This document shows positions 10,420 through 23,330 of a stretch of DNA of 64,000 nt, piece by piece. Position 1 is the stretch's first letter. Each line of letters opens with the position of its first letter. Source of the stretch: Flaccisagitta enflata (lineage: Eukaryota; Chaetognatha; Sagittoidea; Aphragmophora). The stretch lies in contig OZ231126.1 of assembly GCA_965153355.1 (NCBI GenBank), positions 25,544,001 to 25,608,000 on the forward strand. Direction: 5' to 3'. The notes beneath the pieces were generated by a model. The model was given only the letters and a program-made list of their open reading frames with translations. It was not told the DNA's origin and did no database searches. The translations under genes were made by a program, and so were the position numbers.

Positions 10420-13400
10420 AAACGCTGTTTTGAGAGAGAGAGAAAGGCGCATGGGCCTGTCCATTAGTAACTATAGATAAGGAGTGATTGAAACTCTGAC
10501 TTGTTATATTTACAAAGAGTTGTTATTATTCATATTTGGTTCTCGATTATCCATGCTTTCATCTTTCCTCTTGTCAATTATAAAAGGTCCATTTTCACTT
10601 ACACATCAAACACTGATTCATTCGCTCTGTCTATATGTACATATTATTGTGCCAAATCCGTTTTTACCATTATCAGTTCATCAATACGAACATTTCAAAG
10701 CTTCCGCTGACGACGTCATTCCATCTACGAAGTCAGTTCGCATCTTGAAGTCGCTCTGTCGAGCCAAGATGTCCTGTCAGCAGCGCCTCGAGGCAGAAGC
10801 CGACGTGTCGACGCGTACTGGATCCTTGGATCTTCATCGACTCTTCACCCGACGGCTCGACTCGAGAAGGATCTGCATCCACGACGTCGTTCGGGGCGGA
10901 GGAGGAGGCTGTCGTGTTGGCAGCCTTCAATGGCGACCTTCGCTCAGCCGTGAGACGCAAAACATGGTTAACAAGGATGATAGCGCTGGTAAACGTCAAC
11001 AGCCATCCAACCAACGCCGCTGATCCATGCCGCTCTCTCTCCATTGGTGGTCATCAAAGATGGAGGTTCGAGGCGGATCTCAATCAATCCGCCGCTGACG
11101 GATTTATCCATCACACGGCGCGCCATCATCATCGGATTTGCCCTCATCGCCTCGCCAATTCTGCCTTGATTTCGGCCGCCCAGCGCCTCGTGATCAAGCG
11201 TCTGCAGCCGCTAGTCAACGAAGCGGGGGCGAAGAGAGAGAGAGATCGGTCAATGATGGGAGCAGGGAGGAGAGGAGGAGGAGGGGATGGAGACAGAGGA
11301 GGAGGTGTTAGTGAATGGGGAGGCGGTGGAGAAAGACATTGACCCGAAGTGTGGACACTGCGACGCCGGAAGAGAAACACCAACGGATGCAGGCGCGTTG
11401 GTGGTATCGTATCATCAGTCCGGACGTCGGCATCTCTCCTCTTCAAAGAGTTTGAAAAACTTCCAGTATGCTGCAACAAACAAACTCTCATGCGCTCATC
11501 GGCTAATCAAACAGAGCTTGGCTCGGAGACTCTGGAGCGCAAAATCCAAAGCAACAAAAAAAGGAGGGAGCATGATAAGGAGGTATTCTGCCGTATTGTC
11601 CAGGCGATTTAAGAGGAAGAATGCGGTCTAAGCCTCTGGTGCAACTGCAAAGTCATCTGCAGCAATTTCCGTCGACGCTGCCGCAACTCCACCAGCGGCA
11701 TTTGTGCTCGACGCAGCCGCAGCTACATCAGCTGCAATTCACTCTACAGCATCAGGAAGTCGTCAATCGCGGCCTGGATTGGTTCATCCCCCAAATCAGC
11801 AGCAACAGGGTCCTCGTGACGTCACTCCCTCACAACAGTCGGGCAGGGATCACGCGGGAAAGACTTCCACAAACGCGCAACGTGCCGAGTCATCAAAAGG
11901 GCCAAATTCCAAAGCAAAGGCTCCCTCTTCAAGCGCCTCCAGGCGCGCCCCTGCAGCAGTAACGCCCAAAGGCCAAGGAGAAGCTTCATGCGGTTCGTCG
12001 ACGGCAACGTTGGCAGCAACCCAGAAGCTGAATCAGGCGCCTGGGGCAGCGGCAGCAAAGGGGAAGAAGACCAAGAGCGCTGGGAAGAAGCATAAAGCAG
12101 CAACCAAGGGAGGTTCTACTTATGGTGCTTCGGCGTCCGCTGTTAAACCTCAAGTCTCTGGTCAGCAGACGGGAGCGTCTTCCTCTCACTCGCCGCCCTC
12201 AAAAGCAGCGGTAGGAAGCGAACTAGTTGGCGGTGCTTCAGCATCTGTTAAAGCTGGTGTAGCGCCTCGTCAGCAAACCGAGCCTGCCCAAGGTCCGCAG
12301 CAAGTGCAGAACCCGCCTCCCCCGTCGAATCCAGCCTTTTGATCCTCGCACAGACACCATCGCGAGTCATTACAGCGAGAAGCCTCTTTACTGACCTCAA
12401 ATGCTCCATTGGGGGTGGTAAAGAATTGAAGCATCAAGGCTTCCGAAAGACTTCTTCGCGTAGCTGCCGCCGCGCCAACGAGTGGAAGCGGCTCGTCAAG
12501 TCTTAGACGAGAGGATTCGCCGAAATATCCAAAAGGAGAGAGACGATGCTCGGCCGAGGCAGCAATGGCTGCGGACAATGAGGTGGTCAAAGGCAATAAG
12601 TTTGTGTCGTGGAACTGGAGAAGCAGCTTGAAAAGGAGAAGCAGGCCTGTGCGATGAAGGCTAAGAAGAAAGAGGAAGCGGTGGAACGCGGAGCTGCGGC
12701 TATGGCCGTCGACTCCAAAACAGCGTCTGCTGTGCGCCCTAACTCTCGACTGGCGCCGAATTGTGATGCAGCATCTCCACCTCCTGCGTCTTCTCCAGCA
12801 GAAAAAGCCGGTCAGCAGATCCTGCCGAAAAGACGCTCCCAAGCCTGGGAATAAGAAAAATCGAACCAGGCCTTGGGAAAATCAGACCGCCAGCTAAACG
12901 CTGATTGGTGCCACGCCCAGTTGCTGTTCAATTTAACTACCAATTTGCAACATGGCGCGGAGAGCGCCGCCATTCGCTGAGGATCGTATTCCACCATCAC
13001 ATCCTCATCCCATCGATGGACAGGCCGGCCAAGTCAGGGGCGCTACCCGGGGCGTGGGAATGACGCCCGCCCGGGCCCAAGCAAAACGCCCGCGTGTTAC
13101 TGCGGGTTTGGGGCGGGTTGAGGTTGAGTTTTTGTGGTAAATTTGAATCTGTGTACGATAAGAACTTTACTAATCAATCTGCCCTATTTCTTCTTCTTCC
13201 TTCCCTTCGGGAGTGATTCACTCACGGCTGCACCACCTGCGCCTTTCGATGCGGTCGCCGCTGGACGACATCATTCATCGCCGCCCACGAGCTGACAGGT
13301 GTTGGAGCCGGAATGACCCGCTCGTCTCTGTAACGGAGAAGGCGCAGGTGATGTGGTCGTTCCATGATGCTTACTAATTTTTCTTTATTTAACAGATTCG

Positions 13401-13942
13401 CTTTTATTATATAGTTAGTAATTTATTTAATTTTGTCTTGTTTTGTTTGGTTCTTGGGAAGTGTACATTTTTTGGTTGTGTTTGTTTTTAGACATGGTCT
13501 TTTTAGTCATGGCGCGAATACTTTCGTATGACATGTTTAGTAGTATGCCCCTACTCATTATTTTCCACTCCTCAAGTCAAATCCCAGGCTTGGAGTGCTC
13601 CAAGGCCCGTTCCCCCTTTCCCCCCCCCTTTCCCCTCAACTTTTTCAGAACGGGTGCCTCAACCTCCTCGTCGCCGCCTCGTTTCCATCCGCGCCATCGT
13701 GATCGTTGAAAATTTGCTGGTGGTGGATCCTTTCCGGACGGGAATCATCATTCGTGCAGTCGCGATCTGTTGATAGTTAGGTGGGATGTAAGAGGCGGTG
13801 GACGGGGGGGGGGAGGGGCGGGGCTGTATCTATGTAAATTTTTTTTTAAGGAAGGTAGTATCGGTTTTTTAGTAGGGTTTCCCCGACTGGAAACTAGATG
13901 TCGGATTTTTGAAATTCGTGAAATTCCAAAAATGTGCAGAAA
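10420..13942 (+). pseudogene. Extra region between pol and 3' LTR of the BEL element
   Basis: 3.5 kb that a minimal BEL element lacks. Sense-strand frames are short, shifted and compositionally biased. 11287-11631 and 11704-12342 encode an Ala/Ser/Gln/Lys-rich, proline-ended polypeptide; 12609-12854 begins with a charged coiled-coil-like segment (MELEKQLEKEK...). On the opposite strand 10733-11044 encodes 103 residues with one hydrophobic stretch near residues 11-30. I recognise no envelope protein, protease site or known accessory domain. From about 13140 to 13942 the sequence is non-coding and includes G-rich tracts near 13801-13823. It may be a decayed third ORF or transduced host sequence. 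Confidence 0.5.
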
Positions 13943-14853
13943 TGTTAGAAATGTAAGGTCCGTCCGGCTGCATGTGTGCTTTTGGTGTCTCTTTTGCGTG
14001 CTTTGGCTTTTTCTCTTTCTCTACTATTCAATGCCTGCGTCTTTTGTTTCTTGCCATTTTTTATATTGAACGCTAGATGGTAACCAACAACTATATGGTT
14101 GCGCCTCTTGATTTTGTGCCATTTGTTTTTACTACGTAGGCAAATATACGTAACTCGCCCTTCGTATCATCCAATTTTTGGATTGATTGATTTTATTTAT
14201 TTACGGCATTGCTTCCTAAAGTGATTGATTGATTTTTCGTGATCGATTGAATGCGCCTTGGAATTCACTAATTTCCAATCTCTCATCTTTTTTATTGCAG
14301 ATAAACTGAACGGACAACTAACGTTAGTTTGACGACAGACTGTGGGTTGAAACCAACGAAAGTGGGCCTAAAAGTAAGTTTTATAGACGCGTCATTGCTT
14401 TTATTAACGTTGTTTTTATCTTGTTTCCGGTCTGTTATTTTTGTCTTTTTACCCTTTGCATTTTTATTGCCGGATTTTAGCATGGTTTTTACCGCTTGCC
14501 CGATCAGCTTGCTATAGGGATGATATGGATGAATCTAATGGGATGGGCCGGGGCAGGGGCAGGTATTATCAGGTGGCATGGGCTCTGAAGAAGATGAACA
14601 TGTTGTCATGTGCTGTTTCTGTCCTTTATTGTGTCCTATCTCGATTTCATGTTATCTTTTGCGTTTGCTGATCACAATTAACGCCCACTTTCCCTTTCAT
14701 TTTTCCCCCTCTCTTCAGTTGTTGAAATTTTTATGGAATAAACGAGACGATCGCCTTCCTATTTTCCAATCGGCCAACTTTCTTTCACCACAAGTCGTCA
14801 GTCAGATAGACGCTCATAGACAGTGCCAGTTGAAACTCGTGGGCGTAATTATA
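13943..14853 (+). repeat. 3' LTR of BEL/Pao element
   Basis: Same length (911 bp) and ends as 1584-2494. The following five bases, ATTAT (14854-14858), match those before the 5' LTR. The sequence just upstream (13925-13942) is only weakly purine-rich, so the polypurine tract is not clear. Confidence 0.93.
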
Positions 14854-14858
14854 ATTAT

Positions 14859-14888
14859 CATCATCCATCATCCATCATCCACCATCCA

Positions 14889-14958
<70 letters not shown>
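14859..14958. repeat. (ATC)n microsatellite
   Basis: ATC and ATCC triplets and tetramers directly after the BEL target duplication; continuation of the tract broken at 1583. Confidence 0.9.
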
Positions 14959-15740
<782 letters not shown>

Positions 15741-16125
15741 CCTCCTCTTCCTCTTCCTTACATTTCCTCCTGATTTACAGTTTTGATTGACAGTATCCCC
15801 TCGGGTGGAGGAAGCAGTCAACAAGGCGACGCTCCCTCGTCCCATGACGGATTGGATCAGCACTCGGAGGGAGCAGCAACAGCAACAACAGCAGCAGTAA
15901 CTGCTTCAACAGCAGTATTGATCGACAGACGGACTAGCTGACCTGGTCCAATCTTTACTCGGTCGACTCGGGTTCCTCAACTCAGCGTTCTCTTCGGTCT
16001 TCATCCATCGGTCATTCAACTGTCAAAGTGGACGTGGAACTCCCTTAGCTTTGCCTCAGGGCTTGGAACTCTCCTGGCCTCGCCTCAGGACGATACACGC
16101 GCAATAATGGTCGTTTCGTCTCCAG
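15741..16125. other. Unassigned sequence
   Basis: Holds a short CAG/CAA tract (15870-15915) and no supported ORF or element end. Confidence 0.4.
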
Positions 16126-16316
16126 GTTTTTAGTCGCGGACAAGCGACTCTATAAGAGGCTTTGTCCGTCCGTCGGTTGGTTGGTCCGTCGGTTGGTTGG
16201 TCCGTTGGTCGGTCCGTCACGCTCGAGTTGAAAACGATCGCAAAGTGTGAAAACGCGCATTCTCGCCCCTGCCCACCCGTCCGCGACTGGTTTTGGCCGT
16301 GTATCCGGCCTTGTTT
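16126..16316 (+). mobile_element. Hairpin-headed module A1
   Basis: T-run, then head hairpin AGTCGCGGACAAGCGACT (from 16132), 'CTATAAGAGGCTTTG', a (CCGT)-rich tract to about 16220, a body, then tail GTCCGCGACT (16279-16288), the exact reverse complement of the first ten bases of the head. It ends in the GC-rich hairpin GGCCGTGTATCCGGCC followed by TTGTT. Confidence 0.8.
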
Positions 16317-16339
16317 GTTTTGTGTACACATTGTTCCCA

Positions 16340-17282
16340 ATCATTCGATCGTTCCTTCACTCATTCTCTCATTCATTCATTCGTTCATTCAGTCTCACAC
16401 TCATTCATTTATTTATTCATCATTCAGTCATTCATTCATTCTTTCATTCATTCATTCATTCATTCATTCATTCATTAATACATTCATACATTCATTCATT
16501 CATTCATTCCTTCATTCATTCATTCATTCATTCATACTATCATTCATTCATTCATTTATTCATTCATTCATTCATTCATTCATTCATTCATTCATTCATT
16601 CATTCACAGGCCTGATTTTAGTGATTATTTTGAGTGAGCCAGCCGGGCTCGCTCTTCACAATTTGACAGAGCCCGACAGGAAAACCATGAGCCCGGTAAA
16701 AAATGTTCTGCTAATATTTTAGATCATATCAGCCTAGATTTGTGATGATAGTTTCTGATATGATGACATAATGATATATTTATCTCCTAAGAGATGGTTC
16801 AGTAGGTGAAACAATCGAACAGCGCAAAACCTGATAATTCTTGAAATATTTTACTCAACCAGCTTGAGCGCTCTAAATCCTTGTCAAAAAGAGAGAGAGA
16901 GCCTGCCGGGCTCAGAGTTCTCAAAACATGAGAGCCCGAGAGCAAAACAGAGAGCAGCGGGCTCGCGGGCTCGCTCTGAAATCAGGCCTGTTCATTCATT
17001 CATTCCTTATCTCATTCATTCCTTCATCCATTCATTCATTCATTCGTTCATTCCTTCATTCATTCCTTCATTCATTCATTCATTCATTCATTCATTCATT
17101 CATTCATTCATTCATTCATTCATCATTCATTCATTCATTCATTCATCATTCATCATTCATCATTCATTCATTCATTCATTCGTCCATTCATTCATTCATT
17201 CATTCATTCATTCATTCATTCATTCATTCATTCATTCATTCATTCATTCATACATTCATTCATTCATTCATTCATTTATTCA
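16340..17282. repeat. (CATT)n microsatellite interrupted by a MITE
   Basis: CATT tetranucleotides at 16340-16606 and 16991-17282, split by the hAT-like MITE at 16607-16990. Open frames rich in His, Ser, Phe and Ile here are tetranucleotide translations, not genes. Confidence 0.95.
16607..16990. mobile_element. hAT-like MITE, family CAGGCCTG, copy 1
   Basis: 384 bp with inverted ends CAGGCCTGATTTTAG... and ...GAAATCAGGCCTG. TTCATTCA (16599-16606) is repeated at 16991-16998, an 8-bp duplication as expected for hAT, although the site is itself a microsatellite. It matches the copy at 41417-41824 over its whole length. It has no coding capacity. Confidence 0.85.
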
Positions 17283-17289
17283 CTTCTGC

Positions 17290-17733
<444 letters not shown>

Positions 17734-17969
17734 TTATTTGGAAGTGGCTAGACGAAATGGATACATTGTGTCTTGAAATCAGATATCCTCAGACTGACAA
17801 TGAGACAGACAAACATGACAAGAGAGGCTCGTCAAGTTGAAGTACCAGACGTGAACTGTTCACCCTCCAGCCGTCTGAACGTCCAGTGATAAGTAAGACG
17901 TCTAGTGAAGACTGAAGACTGAACAATTAACCCTGTCTTTCAAAATGCAATGACAGGATCGACTCCAAG

Positions 17970-18189
17970 TTTTTAGTCGCGTGCTACGCGACTCTACAAC
18001 CCGCTTTGTCGGTCGGTCCGTCGGTCCGTCGGTCCGTCCGTCGGTCCGTCGGTCTGTCCGTCACGCTTTACTTTTTTCGGGGTTTTGCGGTTTTTGGCTT
18101 CACTGATCCTGCCCAAATGATCTGGTGACCTAAATTCCAGCCCCTGCCCACCCGCACGCGACTGGGGTAGCCGTGTATCCGGCCTTGTT
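17970..18189 (+). mobile_element. Hairpin-headed module A2 (GTCGCGTGC subfamily)
   Basis: Head AGTCGCGTGCTACGCGACT starts at 17975. Next come 'CTACAACCCGCTTTGTCGG', a (CCGTCGGT)n tract, a conserved body with 'CTGCCCAAATGATCTGGTGACCT', then tail GCACGCGACT (18154-18163), the reverse complement of the head start. It closes with GCCGTGTATCCGGC and TTGTT. Compared with A1, head and tail have both changed, and in matching fashion. Confidence 0.85.
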
Positions 18190-18996
18190 CTGATAAAAGA
18201 ACGCATATCTGTCGGTGACTTATTCAGCTAGTTTTTGGTCAGTCCGTCAGTCGGACCATCACAGAGTTGTTTTTTTACTACTGTAATGTTTGGTTGTTTC
18301 GCCTCCATTATCGCCGCTGTTGCGTAACTACACACGACATTAGGATCGTTCCAGTTTTATATATGGTCTCTAGCTAGGTATAGTGATGGATGGACGGATG
18401 GACGAACTTGCCTCCAAAAAAACCTTATACGGCACGGTTTTCATGATAGTAGGCGCAGCAAACACAGCAGCACCACAAATGGTCGGAAAAGCAAGCCCGT
18501 TAATACTTTCTATCTAGGCACTGACTTGCCCTTCATTTAAAGATCATTTGTTTTTTGTGATGATTCAACACGCTATGTGTTCGCTATCCGCATATGTTAC
18601 ATTTGAACACTGTCAACACATAAAATTTGTATTAGAGAAAAACTCACCAATTCTTGGCAACGACATTAAAAAAGAAAAGGTAACCAACATCAAGGTTCCA
18701 ATCTTATCAATAAAACCAAATCAAGATTCTCTAGGAAATAAAAGCATGAAATCCACACGAAAAAAATCTCCATATAAGAAAAGTCTACCTTTACTGGTAC
18801 AAGATTAAGATTCCCTAGCCTTAAGAATAGTACAAATTGATGCTAGAACATTTTCCTTATTCCTGTTACAAAATACAAACTAGAAAAGAAAAAGATACAA
18901 TCGGGAAAATGGGGCTGGTATAGGCTAGATATTGACGACAGAAAAAGCCAGATGCAGTTACATTCAATGTGGAAATTCAATGAATAAAAAAAAAAT
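18190..18996. other. Mostly unassigned; 3' flank of zinc-finger gene
   Basis: Contains a short (GGAC/GGAT) tract near 18385-18405. A plus-strand open frame at 18548-18808 (86 codons, Lys-rich C-terminus) has no recognisable domain and lies where the 3' UTR of the minus-strand zinc-finger gene would be; I do not call it a gene. Confidence 0.4.
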
Positions 18997-20157
18997 TCAT
19001 GACTTTGAAGCCTTTAACTTCTTTCCGTGACTTTTTTCATGTTTTGACAGCAAAAATTCAGTGTTAAAACTTTGCGAGCAAAAGTAACAAGGAAAATCTT
19101 TTTCCAAATGCGTCTTCTCGTGCATTTTTCGGTTACCTGAATTGCTAAAAGAGAAGTTACATATTCTACACGCAAAAGGCCGTTCTTTCACATGACTCTT
19201 TTCGTGTTCATCCCTTTCACTTTTTCCGATGAAATCAGCTGCGCAAAAGTAACAATGAAAATCTGCCATATCGGATTTGGATCGGTGTGTCTTGGCGTGG
19301 CTTCTGAGGTTGCTGTTAGTCGTATACCTTTTATCACAAACTTGGCAGTGGAATGGTTTTTCACCAGTGTGAGTTCTCTCGTGACAAATCAAGATCCAAT
19401 TTACTCGGAATTTCTTATCGCAATGAGAACATTGGTAAGGTAATTCTCCAGTATGAATCATTTGATGCTTTTGCAATACTTCAAGGCGAGTGAAAGTCGA
19501 TGAGCACTCATCACACTTGAATGGCTTTTCCCCAGTGTGGCTCCTCAGATGCTTATCTAGGGCATTTTGTTGCGTAAATTTGGAATGACAATGCGGACAT
19601 TCAAATGGTTTTTCGCCAGTATGCGTCAGAATGTGATTTTTTAGCGTGATGGGTTGTTTGAAACGGGATTTACAATGCTGACACTCGAATGGTCGTTCTT
19701 GCGTGTGCACTCTCTCATGCAAGATTAGTTCTTTGCGAGTCATAAAACGTGATGGACAATGACTGCAAGGATGTGGCTTGTTTCCTACATGCTTTTGTTC
19801 GTGTCTGGCCCTATCGCTAGAACTGCGAAATCGTTTTTCGCAATACTCACATTTGTGAGTCTTCACTTTATCCTGGTGCCTTTTGACATGGGCACGTAAA
19901 TACTCTGGGGCTTTGAATGACGCTTGGCATAAGTTACATTCGTATTGGCTTTCACGTGTCGATTCGTGTATTCTGGAGTAGTGTCGTTTCATTTCATACT
20001 CAGTGACGAAGGCGGCTTCACACTTGGAACATTTAAAGAGTTTATCGCCCGAGTGTCTCTTTAAGTGTTCATCCAAGCAAAAGGATGATAATGTTGAATA
20101 GTCGCAAAGGTGGCATTTATATGTAGTGTTTTGGTTTTTCTTTGACAACGGAGCCAT
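18997..20157 (-). CDS. C2H2 zinc-finger protein with 13 fingers
   Basis: An intact 386-codon frame from ATG (20157) to TGA, without introns. It encodes 13 C2H2 fingers, first cysteines near residues 15, 43, 74, 103, 131, 159, 187, 215, 243, 271, 302, 330 and 357, each C-x2-C-x12-H-x3-4-H. Fingers 6-10 are joined by TGEKP-like linkers, the hallmark of sequence-specific DNA binding; fingers 1-4 and 11-13 have irregular linkers. No KRAB, ZAD, BTB or SCAN domain precedes the array, and the C-terminus is a short basic tail (GKKLKASKS). It probably acts in the nucleus as a DNA-binding regulator. An upstream exon cannot be excluded. It is the only long intact ORF in the window with normal codon complexity. 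Which orthologue it is cannot be told from arrays of this type. Confidence 0.9.
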   Translation of the reverse strand: MAPLSKKNQNTTYKCHLCDYSTLSSFCLDEHLKRHSGDKLFKCSKCEAAFVTEYEMKRHYSRIHESTRESQYECNLCQASFKAPEYLRAHVKRHQDKVKTHKCEYCEKRFRSSSDRARHEQKHVGNKPHPCSHCPSRFMTRKELILHERVHTQERPFECQHCKSRFKQPITLKNHILTHTGEKPFECPHCHSKFTQQNALDKHLRSHTGEKPFKCDECSSTFTRLEVLQKHQMIHTGELPYQCSHCDKKFRVNWILICHERTHTGEKPFHCQVCDKRYTTNSNLRSHAKTHRSKSDMADFHCYFCAADFIGKSERDEHEKSHVKERPFACRICNFSFSNSGNRKMHEKTHLEKDFPCYFCSQSFNTEFLLSKHEKSHGKKLKASKS

Positions 20158-20438
20158 ATCGTTCGTTGATTATGACTTGCAAGGGAAAGGAAGAAATTTT
20201 TCATAAGTTCAATGATGATATGTGTGAAAATTCTTGTAAATTAACATTTATATTTTACCGACACCATGATGAAAAGGCCGTTTATGATCAGCAGATCACT
20301 GATATTCTTGGTAAAGACAGGAATTCCATTGACAAAAGACGTTTTCAATAATCCCACATTTCGCATCAATCTCAGCTGTGGACATTCGACCAGGGATAAC
20401 ACCATGGTCGTATCACCACTTCGGCGAGACAAAGAGAG

Positions 20439-20828
<390 letters not shown>

Positions 20829-20934
20829 CCTGAGAGATACCAGAGAGTACCAGAGAGTACCAGCGGGCCAACAGTGATAATCATGTCCACACCCTTTAAC
20901 ATTGGAGATATTCCGTGGCGTTCTACTATAGCGT

Positions 20935-21200
20935 ATTAAACCGCCAAAAATCGTTTCAAAAATGCAAAAAAATGGATTATTGTGACAAGAATTATGAATT
21001 TTTGTCACAAAAATGCTGGAAAAGGCTGTTTTGAAACGAGCGTTCTTATGCAGTTTCAAAACGATCTTATATTGTCGTTTCAAAACCACAAGTATGCGCA
21101 ACTTTTGAAACGAATATTGCGGCATAGTTGACGTATCAAAACTTTGCATTTCTAAAGTTTTAAAACCATGAGATTTTTGTGTTTCAAAACGCTTGAAAAC
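20935..21200. repeat. GTTTCAAAACG-rich dispersed repeat, copy 1
   Basis: Repeated short motifs GTTTCAAAACG / TTTTGAAACG in both orientations. Similar blocks occur at 21684-22090 and 26040-26345, with shared phrases such as 'tgcagttttgaaac' and 'aagtatgc'. Confidence 0.6.
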
Positions 21201-21539
21201 AGCGCTAAAGTAACGGCCAGCAAGGGAAAAAATCTATTCATCTTTGTAATCTTATCACCTTTTTTACCATTTTGAAAACTCAAAAAATTGAAGTATTGAA
21301 ACTGAGAAGAAGTGTGTTTAAAAATTGAAATATGGTTATATGCTAGCTGACTTTACCCAAACTGAAAAGAATGGAAGAGGGCCCCGTTAGCCCTCACTGA
21401 CTGGCTAAAACACACGCCACTCTTGGTTTTCCATAACACTGAAACTAAAAGACATCCTTTTAGGCAGCAGCTCCGACCTATGCTTTCACACATGGGGAGT
21501 TTTCTCCTCCTCTTTCTTCTTCTCCTTTGTATCCCCCTT

Positions 21540-21672
21540 CCCCCCAACCTCCAGGCCCATATCTCAGCCTCAAGGCCCATATCCTAGCGTCGAGGCTTAT
21601 TTCCCAGCCACGAGGCGCAAATCCCAGACTTGAGGCCCAAATTCCAACCTCAAGGCCCAAATCCCTTTAGGC
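21540..21672. repeat. Minisatellite of about 24 bp (GAGGCCCAAATCCCAGCCTC type)
   Basis: Five to six diverged units containing 'aggcccaaatcccag', preceded by a C/T-rich block (21500-21540). The same C/T block plus array occurs at 25131-25428 and 41850-42140, where it is a foldback; here only one arm is present. Confidence 0.75.
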
Positions 21673-21683
21673 TTACTTTTTAC

Positions 21684-22090
21684 AGTTTTGAAACTGCAAA
21701 AAATTGAAGTTTTGAAACTACAAAAAAATGAAGTTTTGAAACTGCAAAAAATTGAAGCTCTGAAACTGCAAGAAATTGAAGCTAAGAAACGGCTATTCCA
21801 TATTTCATAATCTATTGCTACTTTTTTCCAGTTCCAAAACGGTAAAAACTAGCTTGCTTGAGGTGAGAAAAAAATGATACTTCAGACATGTTCTCAAAAG
21901 CCCTTTTTATGCAGTTTTGATACACCCAAAAAAAGCCGTTTTAAAACGGCAAGTATGCCTGCGTTTTGAAACCCCAGATTACTGCCACTAAAGGACATTG
22001 TTGTATGCATAAATGGTTTTTTGGTCGTTCTGAAACTGTTGCATACTAGAAGTTTTGAGACGTCGTTCCCCATTTTGAGACAAAAACGCA
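21684..22090. repeat. GTTTTGAAAC-rich dispersed repeat, copy 2
   Basis: Includes a short tandem run of 'aaactgcaaaaaattgaagttttg' type units (21690-21790) and inverted TTTTAAAACGG motifs around 21930. Related to 20935-21200 and 26040-26345. Confidence 0.55.
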
Positions 22091-23094
22091 ATAAGAACGC
22101 CGACGAAATACCTGAACATTGACGTTAAGCTTAAGTAGAGTGATTTATCTCACTATGGAATGATTAAGTAGGTAATAGATTATAATGTTCAAAAAAATTA
22201 CCAAACCACCTTTATTAGATGCATTACTATGCATTACTATGCATTTCTATAAATCAAAGAAAAACTTATGTCACAAAGTGTGTTACCTATCATGGCTAGC
22301 CCACCGTTTCCTGATAATGACGAGAGAACATCCGTCTGCAATATCTTTTGGACGTTATCTTAAGCATCAAATGATCAATAAATGTATGTATGAAGTGTGC
22401 AACAAAAAGCAAAAGTGTTTATCTGAAGAAAATCTTGTTGAATTTTTTCTTAACTACAGTGGGGTTCGTGGAATAACAGCCTAAACTGGAGGAAGGTATT
22501 TAAGTGTCTTAATATCATTTGACAAACTTGATTTATGAAATATAAGTTGTTCACTTGATGCTTTTATCCCAGCGATGACAACGCGATGCGTTTTAGACCG
22601 ATTACGAGTCCGCGTACGTTACTGCAGGAGCAAGTACAATTACGCTTACGATTCCACTAGATACCCCCGACACACTAACAAAGTATGCATATACGGAGCT
22701 TTAAAGCAACCTCACTGTCTCTAGAAGGCACAGAAAGAAAGAATTGCCCACATTTGTCATGCCAAATATTGCTACTCTGGGGTTAAAGTTGATACCTTCG
22801 AGCCCGATCTGAGCTTAGTTTTTCTATGGGGCCCAAACTTTGGACAAATTCAGGTATACATCATATACTAAAAAGGAATGGATATAACTGCAGACAATGC
22901 AATCAAGCTAACTTAAACTGATACATTGAACTTAAAAATGTAAGAATTATTCTATGATACACTTTTAAACCCTCCAGTTTAGCTAAATCAAATGATACCG
23001 CAATATGCAAATGAGCTTTTTGAACGATGAAGGAACCTTGGGAAATGTACCAGCACGTCTTGTATACAAAAGACTTTTTAGATACGTTCATCCG
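22091..23094. other. Unassigned, no supported gene
   Basis: A plus-strand frame at 22185-22484 (99 codons, ATG to TAA) has fairly balanced composition and six Cys but no domain I recognise; it could be chance in AT-rich DNA. No element ends found. Confidence 0.4.
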
Positions 23095-23330
23095 GAATGC
23101 TGCTCTTTGAGAGGCTCAGTTTGTCCATCATGCATGTCTGTCTGTACATCCGTCTGTCCATCCATCGGTCTGTCCATCCATCCGTCTGTCTATCCATCGG
23201 TATGTCTATCCATCCATCTGCAGCGAGAACCGTGTTTTCGGCCGTTTTTGGCCATGTTACAATCCTACCCTGAACCAAATGATAAACAAACATGTTTTAA
23301 GAGCCTCCTTTGCAACTTAATGAGTGTCAT
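23095..23330 (+). repeat. E segment of D-type module, copy 1
   Basis: A (GTCC/ATCC)-rich tract followed by 'accgtgttttcggccgtttttggccatg...atcctaccctgaaccaaatgat'. This matches 47165-47290 and 47990-48160. In the other copies a segment F follows; here module A3 sits between E and F. Confidence 0.65.

Larger units (their letters stand above)
1584..14853 (+). mobile_element. BEL/Pao LTR retrotransposon, degenerate, 13.3 kb
   Basis: A complete LTR retrotransposon. Two directly repeated LTRs (1584-2494 and 13943-14853, 911 bp each) both start TGTTAGAAATGTA. They are flanked by a possible 5-bp duplication ATTAT (1579-1583 and 14854-14858); this is weak evidence because the site is itself an ATT/ATC repeat. 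The domain order is gag with zinc knuckles, protease, reverse transcriptase, RNase H, integrase. The integrase and RNase H wording, for example the WRWV/NPAD block and the GGVWER block, is typical of BEL/Pao and not of gypsy or copia. The coding region is split by many frameshifts, so this copy is not autonomous as read. Length is far above the usual 5-9 kb because of a long gag and 3.5 kb after pol. Confidence 0.93.

Noticed and set aside
12270-12842. Minus-strand frame of 190 codons in the BEL post-pol region
   Set aside because: Arg/Ser-rich shadow of a biased plus-strand sequence; no domain recognised.
10420-13942. Envelope gene after pol
   Set aside because: No signal peptide, fusion-peptide-like segment or cysteine pattern in the sense frames. 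The extra region is described without a function.
22185-22484. Plus-strand 99-codon ORF as a gene
   Set aside because: Balanced composition but no domain, splice context or neighbours; chance length in AT-rich DNA is plausible.
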